Assembly (NCBI GenBank): GCA_028709965.1
Contig: JAQUTA010000004.1
Coordinates: 1-56,891, forward strand
Reading direction: 5' to 3'
Origin: Lutispora sp.
GTDB lineage: Bacteria; Bacillota; Clostridia; Lutisporales; Lutisporaceae
DNA length: 56,891 nucleotides
How positions within the stretch are numbered: the stretch's first letter is position 1; the number at the start of each line of letters is the position of its first letter. This document shows positions 33,316-40,983 of the stretch, one piece after another. The translations under genes were made by a program, and so were the position numbers. The notes under the pieces were generated by a model, which did no database searches, had not been told where the DNA came from, and was given only the letters and a program-made list of their open reading frames with translations.

Positions 33316-33344
33316 ATTATATATCGCAAATGCGAACATTACAA
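33316..33344 (-). promoter_or_regulatory. Promoter with operator-like palindrome for the HTH/ART/HD-Hsp90 operon
   Basis: Read on the minus strand: -35 TTGTAA (33339-33344), a 17-base spacer, -10 TATAAT (33316-33321). The spacer contains TCGCA-TT-TGCGA (33324-33335), a palindrome well placed for a repressor. The start of the HTH gene is 37 bases below. Confidence 0.7.
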
Positions 33345-33351
33345 GATATAT

Positions 33352-33388
33352 AAAAAAAGAACGCCAGCTAAAAAACCGACATTCTCTC
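33352..33388 (-). terminator. Rho-independent terminator upstream of the HTH operon
   Basis: On the minus strand AGAATGTCGG and CTGGCGTTCT pair with two G-T wobbles around a T-rich loop and run into seven T. It ends transcripts from the rlmD remnant side. Its sequence resembles the terminator at 29786-29818. Confidence 0.65.
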
Positions 33389-33595
33389 ATCATTGCCCAG
33401 TCTCAAATTTACCTCACACTGCGTAATATTGACATGTCTGAACACTCTACTTAAAGCACTGTGTAAACATGTCTACACACTCCATGTCCAATACAACTGA
33501 AACATCAATTTTATTTTTCAAAACCTTATTTTTAAAATCATCACCATTCGTTGTGAATGTAGTAAATTTCGCAAAGTGCTGAAAACTCAGGATTT

Positions 33596-33848
33596 CTAAG
33601 TATCTTTCCTTTGCATTCCTATTACGCACTCCACATGTGGTGTATTGGGGGAACATGTCTACTAGTCTCATCCTCTCAACTTTGTACCCTGCTTCTATCG
33701 CTTCTTCCACCAATTCGATGCCATATACCTTTTCGGCCCTTTGAGATACAATCTGGGTTATGGTGCCTATGCCGTACAGTATTTCATAGCCTTGGTTTAT
33801 TACCGCATCTGATAGAGAATCATTTTTTGTGTGCAGGAAACCCGCCAA
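33596..33848 (-). pseudogene. Remnant of 23S rRNA (uracil-5-)-methyltransferase (rlmD/rumA)
   Basis: The frame reads LYGIGTITQIVSQRAEKVYG followed by IELVEEAIEA, the motif I region of RlmD. It jumps straight to GYKVERMRLVDMFPQ, the family C-terminus, so roughly 100 internal residues are gone. After MFPQ an extra base shifts the frame; the other frame then reads TPHVECVIGMQRKDT and stops at 33596, as expected for the RlmD end. The N-terminal half is also missing. The rumA 3' end is a known ICE insertion site in Firmicutes, so this may mark an old integration. Confidence 0.7.
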
Positions 33849-34072
33849 AATATTTTTTATTTCTACTTTTTATCATCTACTTTAGCAATACCTATTGAAA
33901 GATACTTTATATCTTCAATAAACACCTAAATTATTTGTCTTCTTTTCATATATCCATCTTCCTCATCCATCTGTTTTTGACTTGCACAACTTAACATAAT
34001 TTACCCGATTAGAAAGAAACCCACCGCCATAATCATATTCATTTTCTCCATAAAAATCCTATTTATGTTTCA

Positions 34073-35839
34073 TTACCTGAGTTCTTTATATTTTTCAATT
34101 TTGCGATACAGTGTATTTCTGCCTATGCCTAAAGCTTTTGCACTGTTAGTAATATTGCCATTAAAACGCCTTAGTGTTTTAACGATATGTTCCTTTTCTA
34201 TGTTTTCAAGATTGAAATCAGATTCATCCGTATCTTCGATATACCCATTTTGAATAGTCTTCTTACTTTTTATATTAATGTCATATATATCACCCGTGTT
34301 TAGTATCAGCTCTATGAGATTCTCCAGCTCTCTTATATTGCCGGGCCAATCATATTCAACCAATGTTCTTAGATATTCTTTAGGTATTTCCAACATCTTT
34401 TTATTGATTCGTTTTGATATCCTATTCATAAAATAATTTATCAGTAACGGTATATCATCTCTCCTATGTCTCAAGGCAGTAAGCCTGAGGGGCAAAACGT
34501 TCAGCCTGTAGAATAAATCTTTCCTGAAGTTTCCCCTGCTCACCTCATCCACTAAATCTTTATTGGTTGCGGCTATAATTCTAACATCGACAACAATCTC
34601 TTTGGTGCTGCCTATCCTGCTAACGGCACTCTCTTCAATTACTCTAAGCAGCCTGGTCTGCATATCAAGGGGCATTTCTCCGATTTCATCCAAAAAAATG
34701 GTTCCTCCGTCCGCTATTTCAAATTTTCCAGGATGGCCATTTCTCTTGGCTCCCGTGAATGCACCCTCCTCGTAACCAAATAGCTCTGATTCAATCAAGT
34801 TCTTTGGAATGGCACCACAGTTCAGAGCAACAAATGCTTCATTGCATCTGTTACTATAGTTATGAATCGATTGTGCGAAAACCTCTTTGCCGGTACCACT
34901 TTCTCCCATTATCAAAATCGTTGATCTGCTGTCTGCAATTTGTTTTGCAAACTCTATAGTTTTGATAAACTCTTTATTTTGCCCTATAATTTTGTCAAAG
35001 GTATAGATAGCTTGTCTTCCCATTATCTTGTTTGCTAATTTCCTGACCTTTTTTACCTCTTTAAAAACGTAAACCATACCACTTATGTTTTCCGCAATAC
35101 CAAGTATTGGATAAACACTCAAACTATACTGAAGTACATTTTTTCTGGAATTAACAAATACATCTTCATCAGAATAACTATCCTTAAGCCTTATAGATTT
35201 TTGTACATTATCCCAGTCTTCAAACAAATCCCAGGCTTTCTTTTGCTTTATCTCTTCTTCTGTATAGCCAAACATATATGTAATATGCTTATTTATGGAC
35301 TTTATATTCCCATTTAAGTCTGATGTCATAATACCAGCCGGAATCGATTCTATTATTGTATCTGTATATATCTTGGCTAATTCCAATTTCTTATTAAATT
35401 CTACTATTTCCAGCATTTTTTCCATTGCATTTACTGCTGCAACTACCATGCCTAATGTATGGGAGTTAACAGAATTGTAATATCCGGTCAAATCCAGTAC
35501 CCCAATAAGCTTATTATTAACGTCCATTATTGGGGCTGCTGAGCATGTCCATTTATGATAAGCATTAATGTAGTGATCTTCCCCGGAAATCTGTACAGGT
35601 TTTTTCTCAGTAAGAACCAGGCTCATGGCATTGGTTCCGATATTTTTTTCATCCATATAGGCTCCAGGTACCATTTTTAAAGAAAATGCTTCTTCCAATA
35701 TTTCTTCATCGCCAATAACATTTAGGATGCATCCATTTTCATCGGTTAAAATAGTAAAAAAATTAGAACCCTTTACAAAATTATATAAATGTTCAATAAA
35801 TGGTTTAGACAATTCGATTAATTCCTGCTTTCTTTTCAA
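34073..35839 (-). CDS. AcoR-type sigma-54-dependent transcriptional activator (5' end frameshifted)
   Basis: The continuous frame gives 588 residues. A GAF-type sensor covers about 20-125 (DENGCILNVIGDEEI). A PAS domain covers about 165-270. The AAA+ sigma-54 domain covers about 290-520, with GESGTGKE (near 311), GAFTGAKR (near 360, contact with sigma-54) and GGTIFLDEIGEM. A Fis-type HTH ends the protein (NITNSAKALGIGRNTLYRKI). It is divergent from the aldehyde oxidoreductase operon, which has a -24/-12 promoter and is the obvious target. The TTG start at 35839 is too close to GGAGG. The family N-terminus (ASHERCKSF...KIIKGVSLQEV) continues upstream to an ATG at 35970-35979 in another frame, broken at an A7 run. 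Confidence 0.92.
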   Translation of the reverse strand: MKRKQELIELSKPFIEHLYNFVKGSNFFTILTDENGCILNVIGDEEILEEAFSLKMVPGAYMDEKNIGTNAMSLVLTEKKPVQISGEDHYINAYHKWTCSAAPIMDVNNKLIGVLDLTGYYNSVNSHTLGMVVAAVNAMEKMLEIVEFNKKLELAKIYTDTIIESIPAGIMTSDLNGNIKSINKHITYMFGYTEEEIKQKKAWDLFEDWDNVQKSIRLKDSYSDEDVFVNSRKNVLQYSLSVYPILGIAENISGMVYVFKEVKKVRKLANKIMGRQAIYTFDKIIGQNKEFIKTIEFAKQIADSRSTILIMGESGTGKEVFAQSIHNYSNRCNEAFVALNCGAIPKNLIESELFGYEEGAFTGAKRNGHPGKFEIADGGTIFLDEIGEMPLDMQTRLLRVIEESAVSRIGSTKEIVVDVRIIAATNKDLVDEVSRGNFRKDLFYRLNVLPLRLTALRHRRDDIPLLINYFMNRISKRINKKMLEIPKEYLRTLVEYDWPGNIRELENLIELILNTGDIYDINIKSKKTIQNGYIEDTDESDFNLENIEKEHIVKTLRRFNGNITNSAKALGIGRNTLYRKIEKYKELR

Positions 35840-35937
35840 GACCTCCTGGAGACTTACCCCTTTAATTATCTTGCGGCTATATTTAAGGTCTGTATCTAAG
35901 CAAAATGATTTACACCTTTCATGGGATGCTTCGATGC

Positions 35938-35944
35938 TTTTTTT
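35938..35944 (-). other. A7 homopolymer frameshift in the sigma-54 activator
   Basis: From ATG 35970 or 35976 (AGGAG upstream) the frame reads MSKITEPDIKK and soon stops. One more A in the A7 run would join it to SIEASHERCKSF and the 588-residue frame. This could be a sequencing error, a true loss, or slippage-based phase variation. Confidence 0.75.
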
Positions 35945-36081
35945 ATATCTGGTTCAGTAATTTTACTCATTACCATCATCTCCTAATAAAAATTACATCT
36001 TAAAAACTAGTATTCTGCTTTGAAAGTTTTTCTCCTGCACTTATATAAGCAATTAAATAAATTTGTATCAAAATCGACCAT

Positions 36082-36131
36082 TGTTCTAAAAAAGAGCATA
36101 CATTTATCGAAATTACGCTCCATAATGGAGC
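36082..36131 (+). promoter_or_regulatory. Candidate upstream activator sites for the sigma-54 regulator
   Basis: GCTCCAT-A-ATGGAGC (36117-36131) is a perfect palindrome. TGTTCT...AGAGCA (36082-36098) is a similar imperfect one. Both lie about 95-150 bases upstream of the sigma-54 promoter, the normal distance for enhancer sites of AcoR-like activators. Confidence 0.5.
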
Positions 36132-36221
36132 ATGATTGTGAAAGCCTATATTTCGATTTGCATCTATATAGTTAAGCCATTCCAATTCAATACTTTTACA
36201 ATCATTCATCTATGAAATTAA

Positions 36222-36238
36222 TTGGCATAACAATTGCA
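36222..36238 (+). promoter_or_regulatory. Sigma-54 (-24/-12) promoter of the aldehyde oxidoreductase operon
   Basis: TTGGCATAACAATTGCA has the GG at -24 and GC at -12 with exact consensus spacing. The oxidoreductase ATG is 47 bases downstream. The divergent gene encodes a sigma-54 activator. Confidence 0.88.
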
Positions 36239-36284
36239 ACTATTTGTAATGGATAACCAAATTTATAATCAGGGAGGTATATTG

Positions 36285-38024
36285 ATGAACAAGTTCATTA
36301 GGATCGATATGACTTCATTGGGGGTTAAAATAGAAGAGACCCCGGAAAAGTATGCCGGTCTTGGAGGCCGCGCGCTTACCTCAAGCTTCGTTGCCGACGA
36401 AGTTAAACCTACTTGCCATGCTCTGGGCAAAAACAACAAGCTGATATTTGCACCCGGTTTACTTAGCGGTACTTCCGCTCCCAATTCAGGACGTATTTCG
36501 GTGGGAGCCAAAAGCCCGTTAACCGGTACCATTAAAGAAAGCAATTCCGGCGGCTCTTTCTCGCAGAAAATGGCCAGAATGGGTATAAAGGCTCTGGTTA
36601 TTGAAGGGATGCCTGCAAATGATAAGTTTTACGTAATAAACATCAATATGAACAGTGTAACTATAGATGAGGCTCCGCCGGAGATTCTCGGGGGTACAGG
36701 AAATTACAAAGCTATTGAAATACTAAGCGCGAAATACGGTGAAAAAGTTGGTATTGCAATAGCAGGTCCGGCAGGTGAATACCGTCTGCCTACTGCGAAT
36801 ATATCCTTTAAGGATCCTGAGGGCAATATCCGCAGCGCAGGCCGCGGGGGCTTAGGTGCAGTAATGGGTTCAAAAAAGATAAAAGCTATCGTTATAGATG
36901 ACACCGGTGCCGGCCAGGTTCCCATTGCTGATTTGGAGAAATTCAGAGCAGCTTCAAAAGTATTTGCACAGGCACTTATGAGTCACCCTGTCTCCGGCCA
37001 GGGATTGGCAACCTACGGCACTGATGTGCTAATCAATATATTGAACGAAGCAGGTGGGTTGCCATCCTATAACTTTACAGCCGGCCGTATAGATCATAAT
37101 GATAATATCTCCGGTGAAACTTTGAATGCTACAATTACAGATCGCGGCGGCGATGGCAAGGTATCCCACGGCTGTCATCCGGGCTGCATCATCAAATGCT
37201 CTCAATGGTATCCGGATAAAGAGGGCAAATATATTACCAGCGGATTTGAATATGAGACAATATGGGCTCTTGGTGCTGATTCCGGAATAAAAGATCTGGA
37301 CGATATCGCTTATATAGATCGGGCAATGGATGATATAGGCGTTGATAGCATTGAAATTGCCGTAGCAGTGGCTACCGCAATGGATGGAGGATTATTGACA
37401 TGGGGCGATGGTAAGGCTGTGCTGGATGCCGTTAAGCAAATTGCCATTCCAACGCCTCTTGGCCGTATACTAGGCGGTGGCACTGCCGTTGTAGGCAAGG
37501 TATGCGGTCTTTATAGAGTTCCTGTAGTAAAGGATCAAGGTATACCTGCTTACGATCCACGCCCTGTCAAAGGTATTGGTTTGACTTATGCTACCGGCAC
37601 TATGGGAGCTGATCATACATCCGGCTACTGCATAGCAGGCAATATTTTAAATGTTGGCGCCAAAATAGACCCGCTTAAAAAAGACGGACAGATAGAATAT
37701 GCAAGGGCTATGCAAATAGGAACAGCCGCTGTTGACAGCACAGGAATGTGCCTCTTCGTATACTTCGGCATTGCAGACAGTCCGGATGGGTATCAAGCCC
37801 TTATCGATATGATCAATGCTCAGTATGGATTATCCCTGACAGCCGCAGATGTCGATAAACTTGGTGAATCCGTTTTAAAGACTGAGCGTGCCTTTAATAA
37901 AGCAGCCGGTTTTACCAATGCCCATGACCGTCTGCCGGAGTTCTTTGAATATGAGCCATGTCCTCCGCATAATGTGGTTTGGGACTTTACTCCCGAAGAA
38001 ATCGATGAAGTATACAATTTCTAA
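36285..38024 (+). CDS. Aldehyde:ferredoxin oxidoreductase (tungsten/molybdenum-pterin)
   Basis: This 579-residue enzyme oxidises aldehydes to acids with ferredoxin, or the reverse. The ATG at 36285 has GGGAGG upstream. The N-terminal domain binds the bis-pterin cofactor (YAGLGGRALTSSFVADEV, GPLLSG-like FAPGLLSGTSAPNSGR, SNSGGSFSQKMARMG). Iron-sulfur ligands are C297, C301 and C305 (HGCHPGCIIKC) plus C489 (TGMCLF). The first spacing is one residue longer than in the archaeal enzyme. Two MoaD-like genes follow in the same operon and would serve cofactor sulfur transfer. Sigma-54 control suggests induction by a specific substrate sensed by the divergent activator. Confidence 0.93.
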   Translation: MNKFIRIDMTSLGVKIEETPEKYAGLGGRALTSSFVADEVKPTCHALGKNNKLIFAPGLLSGTSAPNSGRISVGAKSPLTGTIKESNSGGSFSQKMARMGIKALVIEGMPANDKFYVININMNSVTIDEAPPEILGGTGNYKAIEILSAKYGEKVGIAIAGPAGEYRLPTANISFKDPEGNIRSAGRGGLGAVMGSKKIKAIVIDDTGAGQVPIADLEKFRAASKVFAQALMSHPVSGQGLATYGTDVLINILNEAGGLPSYNFTAGRIDHNDNISGETLNATITDRGGDGKVSHGCHPGCIIKCSQWYPDKEGKYITSGFEYETIWALGADSGIKDLDDIAYIDRAMDDIGVDSIEIAVAVATAMDGGLLTWGDGKAVLDAVKQIAIPTPLGRILGGGTAVVGKVCGLYRVPVVKDQGIPAYDPRPVKGIGLTYATGTMGADHTSGYCIAGNILNVGAKIDPLKKDGQIEYARAMQIGTAAVDSTGMCLFVYFGIADSPDGYQALIDMINAQYGLSLTAADVDKLGESVLKTERAFNKAAGFTNAHDRLPEFFEYEPCPPHNVVWDFTPEEIDEVYNF

Positions 38025-38061
38025 TTGATTTATGGAACACCTTTATATCGGAGGAGTGAAT

Positions 38062-38409
38062 ATGGCAGAAGAAGGAAAGAAAACCATTGAAGTAAGAGGT
38101 TTTCTTCATTTGGACAAAACCTTCAGAGAGAAATATGGCAAAATCCCCCTAGTATACAATCTTGAGAAGCCAATTACAGGAATAGAGCTTGCAAAAATGC
38201 TTGAGGTTCCCCAGGAAGAAATAGAAGTAATATTTGTAAACGGCTTTGTTCAATCCTTGGATTATACAATTCATCCGGGAGACAGGGTAGCTTTTCTACC
38301 TCCGGGTTGTCCGGGTCCATATAGAATTGCACTTGGCTTTTACGGAAAAAATCAAGATAATGAAGCCAATTTCAGGATAAAAGCAAAAAAGGATGAAAAC
38401 CCTGGATGA
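38062..38409 (+). CDS. MoaD/ThiS-like beta-grasp protein without the GG end
   Basis: This 115-residue protein starts at the ATG at 38062 with GGAGG upstream. The beta-grasp core is seen in ITGIELAKMLEVPQEEIEVIFVNG and LDYTIHPGDRVAFLPPGCPG. The usual terminal Gly-Gly is missing: PPGCPGPYRIALGFYGK runs into a 30-residue extension. It therefore may not be a sulfur carrier but a chaperone or subunit for the oxidoreductase, or it may be cut after PG. It lies 37 bases after the oxidoreductase gene. Confidence 0.75.
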   Translation: MAEEGKKTIEVRGFLHLDKTFREKYGKIPLVYNLEKPITGIELAKMLEVPQEEIEVIFVNGFVQSLDYTIHPGDRVAFLPPGCPGPYRIALGFYGKNQDNEANFRIKAKKDENPG

Positions 38410-38470
38410 AAACAATCTTGAGCATATTTAAAGACTGATGTAATACTCATTGCGAAAGGATCCAATAGAT

Positions 38471-38698
38471 ATGATACATGTAAAAATACGTCTGTTTGCA
38501 ACATTAAGAGAAAATCGGGATAAAGAGACGGTAATTGAATTATCCGAAGGGGCTGCCGTAAAAGATATTCTTGAACGATTGGATATTTCCCGAGAGGATG
38601 CAGCAATAATATTGATCAACGGCAGAGGTGCAAAACTTGATAGAATTCTTGAGGACAATGATATAGTATCAATCTTCCCACCACTGGGAGGAGGCTAG
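38471..38698 (+). CDS. MoaD-family sulfur carrier protein
   Basis: This 75-residue protein starts MIHVKIRLFATLRENR. It ends NDIVSIFPPLGGG, with the Gly-Gly tail needed for adenylation and thiocarboxylation. MoaD gives sulfur to the dithiolene of molybdopterin. An AAAGGA site lies about 10 bases before the ATG; a TTG at 38450 is less likely. It is the last gene of the oxidoreductase operon, before a strong terminator, so cofactor supply is co-induced with the apoenzyme. Confidence 0.85.
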   Translation: MIHVKIRLFATLRENRDKETVIELSEGAAVKDILERLDISREDAAIILINGRGAKLDRILEDNDIVSIFPPLGGG

Positions 38699-38740
38699 AT
38701 TTGGTGAGTGGCTAAAATAAGTTAGTTGCAAAAAAATCTC

Positions 38741-38785
38741 AGGGTCAAAAACTGTGTTTTTCACTGATTTTTGACCCTATTTTTG
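38741..38785 (+). terminator. Terminator of the aldehyde oxidoreductase operon
   Basis: AGGGTCAAAAA (38741-38751) pairs perfectly with 38768-38778, followed by ATTTTTG. The stem has A-runs on the other side, so it may work in both directions. Confidence 0.85.
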
Positions 38786-38893
38786 TTGGGCTCATATTAT
38801 TAGACCAGCGGGTTAGGGCGCTTTGTTTTGATGTTGGCTTTGCAAAAAAACTGTCCGCTACGTCAAAAAGCTTAATGAAAATTATATAGTTTC

Positions 38894-39193
38894 CTACTCA
38901 TGGATATCCCCTTTTTCTTTTAGCGACTTTATGGATAGAGACAACTGTACTATTCTTACTATGGAGCCGATCCCAATAAGCCCAAGTAACATCGGCAGAG
39001 TAGCATTACCTTGAAAAACGCTATTTCGATTACTCAAGTAAGAAATATTAAAAAGCGGTTCACCGATAAGTTTTATGTATAACTCCATAAAAATTATAAA
39101 AACCAATAAATAAACGTGAGGTCTCATTCTCTCTTTTAAGGCATCAATCTTATCTTTTACATTGTTGAAGATTGTAAAGGGCTTTCCATTCAT
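38894..39193 (-). CDS. Small membrane protein coupled to PadR
   Basis: This 99-residue protein has two membrane helices, about residues 28-46 (YLLVFIIFMELYIKLIG) and 65-84 (LPMLLGLIGIGSIVRIV), and charged ends. The ATG at 39193 lies inside the padR coding end (44-base overlap), with GGAAGGGA upstream. No family is recognised. Gene pairs of a PadR repressor with a small membrane protein often respond to membrane-active compounds. Confidence 0.7.
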   Translation of the reverse strand: MNGKPFTIFNNVKDKIDALKERMRPHVYLLVFIIFMELYIKLIGEPLFNISYLSNRNSVFQGNATLPMLLGLIGIGSIVRIVQLSLSIKSLKEKGDIHE

Positions 39194-39533
39194 TATCCAT
39201 CCCTTCCGCGCTTGTTATTTCTAATCCTATCCTGCAAACCTCTTTCATTCTTTCTAGCTCTGCAATTACTTGTTCCTTTCCCAAATCAGTGATAATGTAC
39301 TCCTTTTTGCATTCACCTTCCATTGCTACACATGGAATAATCCATCTCTTCTTTGCAAGATTATTAATTGCACCATATAATGTCCCTGGTCCAAAAACAA
39401 CTCGGCCATTTGTTTTCTCTTCTACAAATTGCATCACACCATAACCATGATTTGGTTTATACATAGCTAACATAACAAGTAATGCTGTTTCTGTTAATGG
39501 AGATTCTTGTATTTTGTGCTTCAATTTTAACAC
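39150..39533 (-). CDS. PadR-family transcriptional regulator
   Basis: This 127-residue protein has a winged helix with the PadR hallmarks: LLVMLAMYKPNHGYGVMQFVEE and FGPGTLYGAINNLAKKRWI. It then has a short helical end. PadR proteins repress nearby genes and lift off when a ligand binds. The promoter is within a 24-bp inverted repeat shared with the divergent 86-residue gene, so both are likely under its control. Confidence 0.9.
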   Translation of the reverse strand: MLKLKHKIQESPLTETALLVMLAMYKPNHGYGVMQFVEEKTNGRVVFGPGTLYGAINNLAKKRWIIPCVAMEGECKKEYIITDLGKEQVIAELERMKEVCRIGLEITSAEGMDNEWKALYNLQQCKR

Positions 39534-39600
39534 CTCCCACAGTAGTTGACTGAAATTTGACTAAATATCGTCCACTTATTAAGCAATACGTAGTATAAGG

Positions 39601-39655
39601 ATATTATATCGCCTTGCGTATTACGTGTCAAGTAATACGCAAGGCGATATAATAT
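39601..39655. promoter_or_regulatory. 24-bp inverted repeat holding two divergent promoters
   Basis: The arms 39601-39624 and 39632-39655 are perfect complements (core TATATCGCCTTGCGTATTAC) around a 7-base loop. Minus strand: -35 TTGACA (39626-39631), 17 bases, -10 TATAAT (39603-39608), driving padR. Plus strand: -35-like GTGTCA (39625-39630), 17 bases, -10 TATAAT (39648-39653), driving the 86-residue gene. The two promoters share the loop, so one repressor dimer pair could shut both. Confidence 0.8.
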
Positions 39656-39688
39656 AAATATCAGACTGCGCAGTTAGGAGGGAATAAT

Positions 39689-39949
39689 ATGTCTCGCAAA
39701 ATGAAGAGACAGCCCATTGAGGTAGTGGATATAACCAGTCCGGCAAGGAAGGCTTTACTCTTGAAGGGGAGGAGAAAATTTGATACATTTGTGAGAAGAG
39801 TAGAACCTAACCAAACACTTACAAAGCATGATTTTCAAGGCATGTATATAATTCCACCTGGAAGCTCCTTTGCTTTATTCTTTTTATCTCCGGATAATGA
39901 ACAAGTTAATGCTCGAATAGCCTTTGGTTGGTGGGAAGAAAAAGGCTAG
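39689..39949 (+). CDS. Hypothetical 86-residue protein divergent from padR
   Basis: AGGAGGG lies 8 bases before the ATG. The protein has a basic start (MSRKMKRQPIEVVD), then ARKALLLKGRRKFDTFVRRV and a hydrophobic, aromatic C-terminal part (GSSFALFFLSP, IAFGWWEEKG). No domain is recognised and no clear membrane helix is present. It shares a palindromic control region with padR and is probably its regulatory target. Confidence 0.65.
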   Translation: MSRKMKRQPIEVVDITSPARKALLLKGRRKFDTFVRRVEPNQTLTKHDFQGMYIIPPGSSFALFFLSPDNEQVNARIAFGWWEEKG

Positions 39950-39966
39950 AATTAAAGCCAGCCTTC

Positions 39967-40128
39967 TTATGTGCTTTTATAGCCCCTTGTGTTAAATGTA
40001 TACACTCCAAGACCTACATATTTTCCTTTATAATTTTTACGGATTCTATCCATTTCATTCTTTGTTAACCCGTTATCATCGAAATACATATCTTTCGATT
40101 GGATCAGCACATTATTTGATGGCACCAT
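39967..40128 (-). CDS. Short hypothetical frame, 53 residues, possibly a fragment
   Basis: The frame from the ATG at 40128 reads protein-like sequence (SKDMYFDDNGLTKNEMDRIR, then YKGKYVGLGVYTFNTRGY). There is no ribosome site, and the frame stays open upstream to the fic stop region. It lies 32 bases below the Fic gene. It may be a truncated gene or a small coupled partner of Fic; I do not recognise it. Confidence 0.35.
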   Translation of the reverse strand: MVPSNNVLIQSKDMYFDDNGLTKNEMDRIRKNYKGKYVGLGVYTFNTRGYKST

Positions 40129-40160
40129 GGTTTTAGTGGTAAAGTCGTGATGCTTATACT

Positions 40161-40949
40161 CTAGATAAAATCTGACAAGCCTTTACGGTCCTGCTTCATT
40201 CCATCAGCCAGAACCAAAGCCCTATCCCACGTTTTTTCCGTTTCATACTTAAAGAATTCATACAGAGGATCTAATTCCTCTGCTTCATCATACTTTTGCA
40301 GACATTCACAATACAGATGCTTATCCTCATCATAGACAATAAGAGGCGGGTGATTGTTTATCATCAGATAGTAATTCACAAGTGTTCTGCCCACACGTCC
40401 ATTACCATCTGCAAATGGATGGAGATATTCAAACCTTGCATGGAGATAGGCGGCGGCCTTCAAGATGTCCTTCCCCTTATATTCGTTTATTTCTTCAATC
40501 AGTTCTGTCATGTCCTTTTCGACATTCTCCGCTGCAGAGCCGACTTCATGAATACCGATCACATAATCATGCTTCTTAAACTCACCCGACCGCTCATCAT
40601 TTGCAATATATCTGCGTTCATCATATGTACCACTCGTTAAAATCTTATGAATTTCCTTAACTAACTCTACACTAAGTGGCTCCTTTTTCACGATCTTCTC
40701 TTTTAAAACTTCATAACAAAGCTTCTGATTCTGTTGTTCGAACACAGTGCGGGGACTTCCGGTATAGTTCACAATTCTTCCGTTTTCGAATATTTCTCTA
40801 GTATCATGATAGGTGATTTCTTCATTTTCTATTTTCCCTGAATTAAACGCAAATAGAACACGAAAACTGTCAAGGTGTTTGTCCAAAGTCTCAGCAGATA
40901 CAATTTTATATGACTGCCAGAGTTCAATAATCTGCCTGTACTTACCCAA
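40161..40949 (-). CDS. Fic family protein (adenylyltransferase)
   Basis: This 262-residue protein has the full active motif HPFADGNGRVGR (about residues 176-187), so it should transfer AMP or a similar group to target proteins. The N-terminal inhibitory helix motif is present as SGKIEN (residues 37-42), making it a class II self-inhibited Fic. It stands alone with no nearby antitoxin other than the doubtful 53-residue frame below it. The exact target is unknown. Confidence 0.93.
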   Translation of the reverse strand: MGKYRQIIELWQSYKIVSAETLDKHLDSFRVLFAFNSGKIENEEITYHDTREIFENGRIVNYTGSPRTVFEQQNQKLCYEVLKEKIVKKEPLSVELVKEIHKILTSGTYDERRYIANDERSGEFKKHDYVIGIHEVGSAAENVEKDMTELIEEINEYKGKDILKAAAYLHARFEYLHPFADGNGRVGRTLVNYYLMINNHPPLIVYDEDKHLYCECLQKYDEAEELDPLYEFFKYETEKTWDRALVLADGMKQDRKGLSDFI

Positions 40950-40983
40950 GTTTATCCCGCCTTTTCCGCTTTATTTCTTTAAA

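Noticed and set aside
36000-36209. 69-residue minus-strand frame between the sigma-54 activator and the oxidoreductase
   Set aside because: It covers the enhancer palindromes and has no ribosome site; the DNA is better explained as a control region.
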